Counted from the stretch's first letter, positions 1 to 6,297 are shown. The stretch: 11,602 bases of DNA from an uncultured Bacillota bacterium (GCA_937967955.1 CALBUB010000112.1:1-11602); one strand, 5' to 3'. A program made the numbers and translations. The notes: generated from the letters alone by a model not told the origin.

Positions 1-78
1 ATAAACCGTTCAAAAGGGGTATTGGGAATAGAGATCTTATTTGAGGTTACCAGGGGGATAACCACTTATAAAGTATAG
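1..78 (+). CDS. Possible C-terminal end of an upstream gene (partial)
   Basis: Frame 1 is open from the first base to a TAG at 76-78 and would encode 25 residues ending GITTYKV. The other two plus frames close almost at once and the minus-strand frames are short. The stretch is somewhat richer in G than the AT-rich spacer that follows, which fits a coding end followed by a gap. I do not recognise the peptide, and 25 codons are too few to rule out chance. Confidence 0.3.
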   Translation: MNRSKGVLGIEILFEVTRGITTYKV

Positions 79-89
79 CAAATTACGAC

Positions 90-112
90 AAACTTTGCAA
101 GAGTTTTTTTAA
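90..112 (+). terminator. Weak possible terminator
   Basis: AAACT at 90-94 can pair with AGTTT at 102-106 across a 7-nt loop, and the right arm runs into a seven-T tract at 104-110. The stem is short and AT-only apart from one pair, so termination would be inefficient. It is reported because it lies just after the possible gene end at 78 and before the promoter at 138. Confidence 0.2.
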
Positions 113-137
113 AAAATTTTACAATTAAATTATTCCT

Positions 138-165
138 TTAACCTATACCTGAAATTATATATAAT
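138..165 (+). promoter_or_regulatory. Probable sigma-A promoter of the LUD-nifS-thiI operon
   Basis: A perfect -10 hexamer TATAAT lies at 160-165, preceded by a 16-nt spacer and TTAACC at 138-143, which matches the -35 consensus at four of six positions. Transcription would begin near 172, giving a leader of about 44 nt before the start codon at 216. It is the best promoter-like match in this AT-rich gap, but such matches arise easily by chance at this base composition. Confidence 0.45.
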
Positions 166-201
166 GATTAATGAATAGCATAATTTATAAAGTTAACTTA
201 T

Positions 202-208
202 GGGGGGG
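202..208 (+). promoter_or_regulatory. Unusual all-G ribosome binding site
   Basis: Seven consecutive G residues end 7 nt before the ATG at 216. They occupy the Shine-Dalgarno position and can pair with the pyrimidine-rich end of 16S rRNA, although the usual A in AGGAGG is absent. It is the only SD-like sequence before this start. Confidence 0.5.
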
Positions 209-215
209 CTAATTA

Positions 216-821
216 ATGGATAATAAATTGTTATTAGCAAAAAATAGTTTAAAGGAAAATGGCTTCAATGTAGAAATATTCGAAACTGCTGAAGAAGTAA
301 AGGAGGCTCTATTAAATGAAATAGACATTAATGAGTCTGTAGCCTTTGGAGGTTCCACTACTTTAGAGGAATTAGGTTTATATGAAGAATTAAAAGAAAG
401 AGGAAATGAAGTTTATTGGCACTGGAAGGTAGAGGACAAAGTAAGTGAAAGATTAAAGGCTGCTCTTACCGATGTATATTTAACTAGTACTAATGCTTTA
501 ACCTTAGATGGTAAATTGGTTAATATGGATGGAGTAGGTAACAGGGTAGCATCTATTGCTTTTGGTCATAAAAAAGTATATGTTATTGTTGGAAAGAACA
601 AAATATGTAAAGATTATGAGGAGGCTTCAAAAAGGATTAAAAATATAGCTGCTCCTAAAAATGCTAAAAGGCTTAATACTAACACCCCTTGTAAATTTAC
701 TGGCAGCTGTAACGATTGCAGCTCCCCAGATAGATTGTGTAATGTAGAGATTATACTACATAAGAATCCAACAGGTGCAAATGTGAACGTGTACATTGTA
801 AATGAAGAATTGGGATTCTAG
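216..821 (+). CDS. LUD-domain protein (lactate-utilization/DUF162-like), function unknown
   Basis: A 201-residue cytosolic protein that I place in the LUD superfamily, the fold shared by LutB/LutC lactate-utilization proteins. The family hallmarks are a SVAFGGSTTLEELG stretch at 41-54, a STNALTLDGKLVNMDGVGNR segment at 91-110 and a GHKKVYVIVGKNKI strand at 117-130. A cysteine cluster follows: C159, C165, C168 and C175 (CX5CX2CX6C), with C131 upstream. This stand-alone form is common in anaerobic Clostridia and has no settled biochemical role; the cysteines could hold zinc or an iron-sulfur centre, but that is inference. It is the first gene of an operon, 18 nt before a cysteine desulfurase and then thiI, so a link to sulfur handling or tRNA thiolation is possible. 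Nothing else of a lactate-oxidation operon (lutA/lutB or permease) is nearby. The family call is firm; the function is open. Confidence 0.85.
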   Translation: MDNKLLLAKNSLKENGFNVEIFETAEEVKEALLNEIDINESVAFGGSTTLEELGLYEELKERGNEVYWHWKVEDKVSERLKAALTDVYLTSTNALTLDGKLVNMDGVGNRVASIAFGHKKVYVIVGKNKICKDYEEASKRIKNIAAPKNAKRLNTNTPCKFTGSCNDCSSPDRLCNVEIILHKNPTGANVNVYIVNEELGF

Positions 822-828
822 GTAAAAT

Positions 829-836
829 GAGGTGAT
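829..836 (+). promoter_or_regulatory. Ribosome binding site that sets the TTG start of the desulfurase
   Basis: GAGGTGAT at 829-836 lies just upstream of TTG 840-842, with the GAGGTG core 5 nt away. The reading frame from this TTG begins MEIYLDNCSTT, which is exactly where NifS-type proteins normally start, so the non-ATG start is well supported. The same 13-nt string, ATGAGGTGATAAT, precedes the next gene at 1983-1995. Confidence 0.7.
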
Positions 837-839
837 AAT

Positions 840-1991
840 TTGGAAATATATTTAGATAACTGTTCTACTACAAAGCCTAGAAAAGAAGTAATAGATGAGA
901 TGATGGATGCCTTCAATAATATTTATGGCAATCCATCATCTCTTCATCGCTTAGGGCTAAAAGCAGAAAAAAGGGTAGAAGATAGCAGACAGATAATAGC
1001 TGATGCTCTAAAAGTCAAACCAGATGAAATATACTTTACTTCTGGAGCGACAGAAAGCAATAATCTAGCTATAAATAGCATCATAAATAAGCAGAGTAGA
1101 TTTGGAAAACATATAATTACCACAAGCATAGAACATCCTTCTGTGCTGAATGTTATTAGGAAATTAGAAGATAAAGGATATGATGTAACCTATTTAAAGG
1201 TAGATAGAAATGGAATTATATCCTTAGAAGAATTGGCTAATAGCATTAGGGGGGATACTATTTTAGTATCCATAATGCAGGTTAATAATGAGGTAGGCAG
1301 TATTCAACCAACTTGGAAAGTTAAAAAGATAATTAAGGATAAGAATTCTAAAGCTTTATTCCATGTAGATGGAGTGCAAGCTTTTGGAAAAATAAAAATC
1401 CAACTAAAGAATTGGGGGATTGATGCTTTTTCCATAAGTGGCCATAAGTTACACGGCCCTAAAGGTATAGGTGCCTTATATATAGATAATAAGCTTAAAC
1501 TTGAGCCTGTAATCTATGGAGGAGAGCAAGAAAGGGGCTTCCGTTCAGGTACTGAAAATGTACCTGGCATAATTGGGTTAGGTAAAGCAGTAGAGCTTAT
1601 GGACAAAAATTTTGAAAAGGAGCAAAACTATGTAAGAGATTTGAAGCTCTATTTTATAGAAAGACTAAAAGAAATTGATAGAATACGCATCAATAGCCCA
1701 GCTGAACATACTTCTCCTTATATATTAAACGTTTCCTTTGAATATGTTAGAGGGGAAGTGTTACTCCATTATTTAGAAAACAAAGGTATATATGTATCCA
1801 CTACTTCAGCATGTTCTTCAAGAGGAGTTAAGAAAAGTCGAGTTCTTAAAGAATTAGGCTTGACTGATATACAAATAGAAGGAGCTATAAGATTTTGCCT
1901 ATCTTATGAAATAACAAAGGAAGATATAGACTATACAATAGATGTACTAAAGGCTTCAGTGGAAGAGATAAGACAAGTAACTATGAGGTGA
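840..1991 (+). CDS. Cysteine desulfurase, NifS/IscS family, probable partner of ThiI
   Basis: A 383-residue PLP-dependent enzyme that converts L-cysteine to alanine and leaves a persulfide on an active-site cysteine. Family marks: YLDNCSTT at the N-terminus, TSGATESNN (67-75, phosphate-binding), H99 in IEHPSV which stacks on PLP, HVDGVQ with D177 and Q180, the Schiff-base lysine K203 in SGHKLHGPKG, and catalytic C325 in the STTSACSSRG loop. The length is normal for the family. The start is TTG, supported by its SD. The gene lies between a LUD protein and thiI, and its stop overlaps the thiI ribosome binding site, so translation of the two is probably coupled. In Bacillus subtilis a NifS homologue adjacent to thiI (NifZ) is the dedicated sulfur donor for 4-thiouridine in tRNA; the same job is inferred here. 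No iscU or sufU scaffold is present in the window, which argues against a dedicated Fe-S assembly operon. Confidence 0.93.
   Translation: MEIYLDNCSTTKPRKEVIDEMMDAFNNIYGNPSSLHRLGLKAEKRVEDSRQIIADALKVKPDEIYFTSGATESNNLAINSIINKQSRFGKHIITTSIEHPSVLNVIRKLEDKGYDVTYLKVDRNGIISLEELANSIRGDTILVSIMQVNNEVGSIQPTWKVKKIIKDKNSKALFHVDGVQAFGKIKIQLKNWGIDAFSISGHKLHGPKGIGALYIDNKLKLEPVIYGGEQERGFRSGTENVPGIIGLGKAVELMDKNFEKEQNYVRDLKLYFIERLKEIDRIRINSPAEHTSPYILNVSFEYVRGEVLLHYLENKGIYVSTTSACSSRGVKKSRVLKELGLTDIQIEGAIRFCLSYEITKEDIDYTIDVLKASVEEIRQVTMR
1985..1990 (+). promoter_or_regulatory. Ribosome binding site that decides the thiI start
   Basis: GAGGTG at 1985-1990 overlaps the stop codon of the desulfurase (TGA 1989-1991) and lies 6 nt before TTG 1997. 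The longer reading frame would begin at GTG 1988, but that GTG is part of this SD and has no SD of its own. I therefore prefer TTG 1997. Confidence 0.65.
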
Positions 1992-1996
1992 TAATA

Positions 1997-3163
1997 TTGG
2001 ATAAAGTACTAAGTATTAGTGTAGGTGAAATAGCACTAAAGGGACTAAATAGGAAATATTTTGTAGATAAACTCATATCCCAGATTAAAAGCACCCTAAA
2101 AGGTGTAGAATATGGAAGGATATACAGGGAGCAAGGAAAAATATATATTGAGGCTGAAGGAGATGACTACGAAGAAATTATAAATAGGGTTAAAAAGGTA
2201 TTTGGAATTGTTCATATAAGCCCATGCTTGAGAGTTAAGAAGGATATAGAAGAAATGAAAAAAGCTGTACTTGAAGTGATGAGGCATAAAAAGGCTAACA
2301 GTTCCATAGAAACTTTTAAAGTAGAAACCCGCAGGACAGATAAAAATTTCCCTTTAAAATCTCCAGAAGTTTCCCGCCAAATGGGTGCTGTTATATTAAA
2401 AAATATAGAAGGTTTAAGGGTAGATGTAAATAAACCGGATGTTTATGTATATATAGATATAAAAGGATATATCTATGTATACACTGATAAGATAAAAGGC
2501 TATGGAGGACTGCCTGTAGGTACCAATGGCAAAGGCCTTCTACTTTTATCAGGAGGAATTGATAGCCCTGTTGCAGGTTTTCTTATAGCTAAAAGAGGTG
2601 TAGAAATAAGCGCTATACATTTCCATAGCTATCCTTTTACCAGTGAAAGGGCTGAGGAAAAGGTAAAAACTCTTGCAAAGATATTGTCCTCATATACTGG
2701 CAAGATAAAGATGTACAGTGTTAATATATTGGATATACAAAAAGCCATAAACCAAAACTGTCCTGAAGATGAAATGACTATCCTTTCCCGTAGATTTATG
2801 ATGAGAATTGCTGAAAGGGTTGCTATTGAAAATGGAATAAATGCCCTTATTACTGGAGAAAGTTTAGGGCAAGTGGCAAGCCAAACTATACAGAGCCTTT
2901 CTGTAACCAATGCAGCAGTAAATATGCCTATACTCAGGCCATTAATAGGCTTAGATAAGATTCAAATTATAGATATAGCAAAGGAAATAGAAACTTACGA
3001 AACATCCATATTGCCTTATGATGATTGCTGCACCCTCTTTTTACCAAAACATCCAGTGACTAAGCCAAGATTAAAGGATATAGAAAGGTCTGAAAATAAA
3101 TTAGATGTGGAAGGCCTTATTAACCAAGCTTTAGAGACTATGGAAGTCTATGAAATTGAATAA
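1997..3163 (+). CDS. thiI: tRNA 4-thiouridine synthetase ThiI, short form without rhodanese domain
   Basis: Adenylates U8 of tRNA and replaces its oxygen with sulfur; in some bacteria it also serves thiazole synthesis for thiamine. From TTG 1997 the protein has 388 residues: an N-terminal ferredoxin-like region with EIALKG..RKYF (11-22), a THUMP domain at about 60-165, and a PP-loop ATP-pyrophosphatase domain opening with LLLLSGGIDSPVAG (181-194). The conserved GESLGQVASQT (287-297) follows, and PYDDCCTLFLPKHP (340-353) carries two vicinal cysteines, C344 and C345. The protein ends near residue 388, so the C-terminal rhodanese domain of the roughly 480-residue E. coli enzyme is absent, as in Bacillus. 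The persulfide would then pass directly from the upstream desulfurase to the cysteine at 344/345; this transfer is inferred. An alternative start at GTG 1988 adds three residues and gives a 4-nt overlap. The gene is last in its operon, followed by a hairpin terminator. Confidence 0.93.
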   Translation: MDKVLSISVGEIALKGLNRKYFVDKLISQIKSTLKGVEYGRIYREQGKIYIEAEGDDYEEIINRVKKVFGIVHISPCLRVKKDIEEMKKAVLEVMRHKKANSSIETFKVETRRTDKNFPLKSPEVSRQMGAVILKNIEGLRVDVNKPDVYVYIDIKGYIYVYTDKIKGYGGLPVGTNGKGLLLLSGGIDSPVAGFLIAKRGVEISAIHFHSYPFTSERAEEKVKTLAKILSSYTGKIKMYSVNILDIQKAINQNCPEDEMTILSRRFMMRIAERVAIENGINALITGESLGQVASQTIQSLSVTNAAVNMPILRPLIGLDKIQIIDIAKEIETYETSILPYDDCCTLFLPKHPVTKPRLKDIERSENKLDVEGLINQALETMEVYEIE

Positions 3164-3187
3164 TTAGGCTATCAATAGAAAATACAG

Positions 3188-3216
3188 CTGGGAGCCCTTC
3201 CCAGTTTTATTTCTTA
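3188..3216 (+). terminator. Rho-independent terminator after thiI
   Basis: CTGGGA at 3188-3193 pairs perfectly with TCCCAG at 3199-3204 around a 5-nt loop (GCCCT). The GC-rich stem is followed at once by a T-rich run (TTTTATTTCTT). It lies 24 nt after the thiI stop, on the same strand, and separates this operon from the lemA operon. Confidence 0.88.
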
Positions 3217-3245
3217 ATACAATATTTTTATAGAAAACAATAATT

Positions 3246-3273
3246 TTGGAATATAATAGAATTAGGGTATAAT
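3246..3273 (+). promoter_or_regulatory. Probable promoter of the lemA-TPM-znu operon
   Basis: TTGGAA at 3246-3251 (four of six matches to the -35 box) and a perfect TATAAT at 3268-3273 are separated by 16 nt. Transcription would start near 3280, shortly before the strong AAGGAGG ribosome binding site at 3289-3295, so the leader would be very short. A second TATAAT occurs at 3252-3257 but has no convincing -35 box. Confidence 0.5.
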
Positions 3274-3275
3274 TC
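3259..3275. promoter_or_regulatory. Dyad over the -10 box, candidate operator
   Basis: GAATTA at 3259-3264 and TAATTC at 3270-3275 form a perfect 6-bp inverted repeat around a 5-nt centre. The dyad covers the -10 hexamer of the predicted promoter, where a bound repressor would block transcription. It does not obviously match the Zur or MntR boxes I know, so the cognate regulator is unknown. In AT-rich DNA a 6-bp dyad can be chance. Confidence 0.35.
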
Positions 3276-3301
3276 AAATACACAAAGTAAGGAGGCTAAT
3301 T

Positions 3302-3856
3302 ATGAAGAGAACTGGTATTATAATAGTTGCAGCAATAATTGTATTTGGCATACTTTTAGCTAACAGCTATAACAATTTAATTGAATTGGAAGAAAATGTA
3401 GACAGTGCATGGGCTCAAGTAGAAAATGTATTAAAAAGAAGGGCTGATCTTATTCCTAATTTAGTCAATACAGTTAAAGGCTATGCCAGTCATGAAGAAG
3501 AAGTATTAACCCAGATAACAGAAGCAAGAGCAAGCTTTAATAGAGCAAATACGCCTAATGAATATGCTGAAGCTAATGCTCAGTTAGAAAGAGCCCTGTC
3601 AAATCTGTATGTAGTAGTTGAAAACTATCCAGAGCTTAAGGCAAATGAAAACTTTTCTAATCTTCAATATGAATTGGCTGGTACAGAAAATAGGATATCA
3701 ACAGAAAGAATGAGATACAATGAAGCAGTCCAACAATATAATACTACCATTAAAAGATTCCCAACTAATATTTTAGCCAATTTGTTCGGCTTTGAACCAA
3801 AACAATACTTTGAAATAGAAGAAGAAGATAGACAAGTGCCAGAAGTCAATTTCTAG
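3302..3856 (+). CDS. lemA: LemA family membrane-anchored protein
   Basis: 184 residues. An N-terminal hydrophobic segment at about 5-20 anchors the protein, and the rest is a helical, presumably extracytoplasmic, LemA domain. Family marks are SYNNLIELEENVDSAWAQVENVLKRR (22-47), then ADLIPNLVNTVKGYASHEE (48-66), an ENRISTERMRYNEAVQQYN helix (129-147) and a C-terminal IKRFPTNILANLFGFEPKQYF stretch (150-170). LemA proteins have no established biochemical activity; they are often encoded beside TPM-domain proteins, as here. The ATG at 3302 has a near-perfect SD (AAGGAGG, 6-nt spacing). The gene leads an operon, and its stop codon overlaps the ribosome binding site of the following TPM gene. The length is typical of the family, with no sign of damage. 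Confidence 0.93.
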   Translation: MKRTGIIIVAAIIVFGILLANSYNNLIELEENVDSAWAQVENVLKRRADLIPNLVNTVKGYASHEEEVLTQITEARASFNRANTPNEYAEANAQLERALSNLYVVVENYPELKANENFSNLQYELAGTENRISTERMRYNEAVQQYNTTIKRFPTNILANLFGFEPKQYFEIEEEDRQVPEVNF

Positions 3857-3861
3857 GTGAT
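3855..3861 (+). promoter_or_regulatory. Ribosome binding site that decides the TPM gene start
   Basis: AGGTGAT at 3855-3861 overlaps the lemA stop (TAG 3854-3856) and is 4 nt from ATG 3866 (6 nt if counted from the AGGTG core). The in-frame GTG at 3857 lies inside this SD and has none of its own, so ATG 3866 is preferred. The resulting protein also begins with a normal signal sequence, MRKKYLYLL. Confidence 0.65.
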
Positions 3862-3865
3862 AGTT

Positions 3866-4627
3866 ATGAGAAAAAAATACTTGTATCTATTGTGCATATT
3901 AACTATAATTCTTACTGTCCCCAGCTTTGCAGCCCAGTTAGAAATACCTAAACCAAACCCTTCCTTTTATGTATATGATGGCTCAAATATATTAAATGGA
4001 GAAGCTGAAGAGTATATTATTAGAACTAATGAAGAACTTTATAAAAGGACTGGAGCTCAAATAGTGGTGGTTACTATAGACTCCTTAGAGGGGGCTAATA
4101 TAAACCAATATGCAGTAGAGCTTTTTGAAGAATGGGGTATAGGTAGCAGAGAATATGATAATGGCCTTCTTATGCTTATAGTTACTGAAGAAAGGCAGCT
4201 TTGGATAGAGGTAGGCTATGGCTTAGAGGGGGTTTTGCCTGATAGCAAAGTAGGAAAAATAATTGAGGATTCCATCCTCCCTTATTTTAGGGAAGATAGA
4301 TATTCGGAAGGTATAATTGCCGGCTTTAATAGTATAATCCATGAAGTAGAAAAGGAATATGATATCCAATTAGAAAGAGATAAGATAAACCAAAATTTAT
4401 ATAATATAGATGAAATTAGACAGGAAGATGATATATTTAGTGGTTTTAGGGGAATACTCATAGCTATAGGGTTTGTTATATTTCTGGTAATCGATTTTAA
4501 ATTTTTTAATGGCTTTTTTACCTACTCCCTTTTATTTAGGGGTGGTAGATATAGCAGTAGAGGAGGCCGTAGCAACAGAGGAGGCGATGGCAGATCTGGA
4601 GGAGGCGGCGCTGGTGGAAGATGGTAA
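3866..4627 (+). CDS. TPM-domain (YgcG-like) membrane protein with glycine-rich tail
   Basis: 253 residues from ATG 3866. A signal peptide at 1-22 (basic start, hydrophobic core, likely cut after SFAA) is followed by a TPM domain at about 34-162. Its hallmarks are YVYDGSNIL (35-43), a TGAQIVVVTIDSLEG strand (62-76), FEEWGIGSREYDNGLLMLI (87-105), IEVGYGLEGVLPD (114-126), and a final I..YFREDRYSEGIIAGF. A hydrophobic segment at about 196-212 should span the membrane, and the tail from 225 on is a run of Gly, Arg and Ser ending GGGGAGGRW. TPM domains face the outside of the cell; phosphatase activity has been reported for some, but the general role is unclear. The gene pairs with lemA upstream and ends 16 nt before the metal-binding lipoprotein gene, so it appears co-transcribed with metal uptake. 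The tail is much richer in G+C than its surroundings because of its glycine codons. Confidence 0.9.
   Translation: MRKKYLYLLCILTIILTVPSFAAQLEIPKPNPSFYVYDGSNILNGEAEEYIIRTNEELYKRTGAQIVVVTIDSLEGANINQYAVELFEEWGIGSREYDNGLLMLIVTEERQLWIEVGYGLEGVLPDSKVGKIIEDSILPYFREDRYSEGIIAGFNSIIHEVEKEYDIQLERDKINQNLYNIDEIRQEDDIFSGFRGILIAIGFVIFLVIDFKFFNGFFTYSLLFRGGRYSSRGGRSNRGGDGRSGGGGAGGRW
4558..4606 (+). repeat. Short GAGGAGGC repeats in the TPM glycine-rich tail
   Basis: AGAGGAGGC occurs at 4559-4567 and again at 4577-4585, exactly 18 nt apart, with a related GGAGGAGGC at 4598-4606. The period is a multiple of three, so the reading frame is kept and each copy encodes RGG- or GG-type residues. This suggests growth of the tail by small in-frame duplications. 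The copies also resemble ribosome binding sites. Confidence 0.5.
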
Positions 4628-4643
4628 AGGAAGGAGAAAGCCA

Positions 4644-5537
4644 ATGAAGAGATTTATTATACTCCTCACTTTAATAGTCTTAATGGCCGTTGGTTGTACT
4701 TCACAAAAGGATTCTACTTATAACGAAGGTGGAAAAAAGCTAGTATACGCATCTTTTTATCCACTTTATTTTTTGGCTAATGAAATAGGAGGAGACAATA
4801 TAGAGTTAAGGATGGTTGTGCCTAATGGAGTAGATTCTCATGATTATGAACCTAGTATAGAGCAGCTTAAGGATATAGAAAATGCCCAGCTTTTCATATA
4901 CAATGGGGCTAATTTTGAAAGCTGGTCAGATAAAGTTGTAGGTAATATTATAGATGAAAATAAAACTATTAATGCTAGTGAATTAGTCCATTTGCTAATG
5001 GTAGATAATGAGCCAGATCCTCATATATGGCTAGATCCTGAAAATATGCTCAAAATAGGTGAAGCTATTAAGGAGAAACTCATTTTAATAGATGAAGAAA
5101 ATAAAGCTGAATATGAAAACAATTTTAATGCTTTAGCCAATAGATTAAAGGAATTGGACAATAGATTTTCTGAAGAATTAGATCAAAGAAATAGAAATTC
5201 TATAATCGTTTCCCATGCTGCCTTTAACTATATGGCTGAAAGGTATGGTTTTAAACAAATTCCAGTAGCAGGCATATCCCCAGAGCAAGAACCAAGTCCA
5301 AAGACTATAGCAGAGCTAATAGAACTTGCTAAAAAAGAAGAGCAAAAATATATATTTTTAGAAACATTAGCTAGCCCTAAAACGGTACAAGTAATTGCAG
5401 AAGAGGCTAACCTTCAAATTCTTACCTTGAATCCAATAGAGGGGCTAACAGAAGAACAGATTAAAAAGGGTGAAGACTATATCACCATTATGGAGGAAAA
5501 CCTTGAAAATCTTAAGAAAGCATTGGTGATGGAGTAA
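4644..5537 (+). CDS. znuA: Metal (Zn/Mn) ABC transporter substrate-binding lipoprotein, ZnuA/AdcA-like
   Basis: 297 residues from ATG 4644, which has an AAGGAGA site at 4631-4637. An in-frame extension back to 4509 lacks a signal peptide and overlaps the TPM gene, so it is rejected. The lipoprotein signal ends AVGC with C18 as the lipidated residue. Cluster A-I metal-binding fold: SFYPLYFLANEIGG (37-50), first ligand H66 in VDSHDYEPS, H127 in DPHIWLDP, H191 in VSHAAFNYMAERYGF, then a long helix and FLETLASPKT (238-247). The fourth-ligand area reads TLNPIEGL (261-268). The His/Asp-rich loop common in zinc-specific members before the second ligand is short and not His-rich here (LLMVDNEPDPH). 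The protein should capture Zn2+ or Mn2+ outside the membrane and deliver it to the permease encoded two genes on. Zinc is the more likely metal from overall similarity, but specificity cannot be settled from sequence alone. Confidence 0.9.
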   Translation: MKRFIILLTLIVLMAVGCTSQKDSTYNEGGKKLVYASFYPLYFLANEIGGDNIELRMVVPNGVDSHDYEPSIEQLKDIENAQLFIYNGANFESWSDKVVGNIIDENKTINASELVHLLMVDNEPDPHIWLDPENMLKIGEAIKEKLILIDEENKAEYENNFNALANRLKELDNRFSEELDQRNRNSIIVSHAAFNYMAERYGFKQIPVAGISPEQEPSPKTIAELIELAKKEEQKYIFLETLASPKTVQVIAEEANLQILTLNPIEGLTEEQIKKGEDYITIMEENLENLKKALVME

Positions 5538-5538
5538 T

Positions 5539-6297
5539 ATGGGTACACATATAGTTAGTATGGAAAATGTAAGCTTTAGTTATGGAGAAAAAGCAGTACT
5601 TAACAATGTCAATTTAACTATTGAAAGGGGAGACTTTGTAGGTATAGTAGGGCCAAATGGCTCTGCAAAGACTACCCTAATTAAACTGATGATAGGCTTA
5701 TTAAAGCCTTGTAAAGGTCAAGTGAAGCTATTTGGTGAGGATATAAATACTTTTAAGGCTTATTATAGGCTAGGTTATATTTCACAAAATGTTAGGAATT
5801 TTAACCAGATGTTTCCTGCTACAGTAGAAGAAGTAGTAGGGGCAGGAATCTATGCTAGAAAAGGCCTTATCAGTAGAATTAGAGGAGAAGACAAAGAAAA
5901 AATAGATGAAGTGTTAAGAAAGGTTAATATGCTGGCTTATAAGAAAGAGAAGGTAGGCAATCTATCTGGAGGCCAGAAGCAAAGAGTATTTATAGCTAGG
6001 ACTTTAATAAACAAGCCAGAAATTCTATTTATGGATGAACCTTTAATAGGCTTAGATTTAGATTCCCAAAACCAATTTTACAATTTGCTAGATAGATTAA
6101 GAAGGGATTACAATATCACAATTGTGATGGTATCACATGATATTGGCATCATATCAGAAAAGGTTAATAAACTATTTTGCCTTTCTAATGGAAAGGTTTA
6201 TGAGCACGATCTAACTAAGGATATAGGTAGTAGAGCTAGTGATATATTGAAGAATTTGTATGGGGAAAATGTAAAATTTCTATTCCATAAACATTAG
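5539..6297 (+). CDS. znuC: Metal ABC transporter ATP-binding protein, ZnuC/AdcC-like
   Basis: 252 residues; the ATPase of the Zn/Mn importer, working as a dimer on the inner face of the membrane. Walker A is GPNGSAKTT (38-46), with Ala in place of the usual third Gly, a form I associate with Gram-positive AdcC-type proteins. The Q-loop glutamine is Q83 in ISQNVRNFNQMFPATVEEVV, the signature LSGGQKQR is at 142-149, Walker B ILFMDEP at 162-168 with catalytic E167, the D-loop GLD follows, and the switch is H200 in VSHD. The C-terminus ends FLFHKH; a short histidine-bearing tail is common in these proteins. The gene begins 1 nt after the znuA stop, with a modest GGAG site inside the end of znuA. 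A second ATG at 5560 (MENVSFSYGE) would also fit but has no better SD. It is followed at once by the permease gene. Confidence 0.93.
   Translation: MGTHIVSMENVSFSYGEKAVLNNVNLTIERGDFVGIVGPNGSAKTTLIKLMIGLLKPCKGQVKLFGEDINTFKAYYRLGYISQNVRNFNQMFPATVEEVVGAGIYARKGLISRIRGEDKEKIDEVLRKVNMLAYKKEKVGNLSGGQKQRVFIARTLINKPEILFMDEPLIGLDLDSQNQFYNLLDRLRRDYNITIVMVSHDIGIISEKVNKLFCLSNGKVYEHDLTKDIGSRASDILKNLYGENVKFLFHKH

Noticed and set aside
45..63. GGTTA-N9-TAACC inverted repeat near the left edge
   Set aside because: Only five pairs with a large loop, no T-run, and probably within coding sequence.
172..215. Possible riboswitch in the leader of the LUD-nifS-thiI operon
   Set aside because: The leader is only about 44 nt and unstructured; a THI-box or SAM-type aptamer would need far more sequence and conserved motifs that are absent.
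2629..2910. Open frame of 93 codons on the minus strand inside thiI
   Set aside because: It is antisense to the ThiI catalytic domain and has no recognisable domain or ribosome binding site.
4509..4643. In-frame N-terminal extension of the metal-binding lipoprotein back to 4509
   Set aside because: It overlaps the TPM coding region in another frame, has no SD, and would bury the lipoprotein signal that begins at MKRFIILL (4644).
5650..5676. Ala in place of Gly in the ATPase Walker A (GPNGSAKTT) as a possible inactivating change
   Set aside because: The same Gly-to-Ala form is seen in working Gram-positive AdcC-type ATPases, and all other ATPase motifs are intact.
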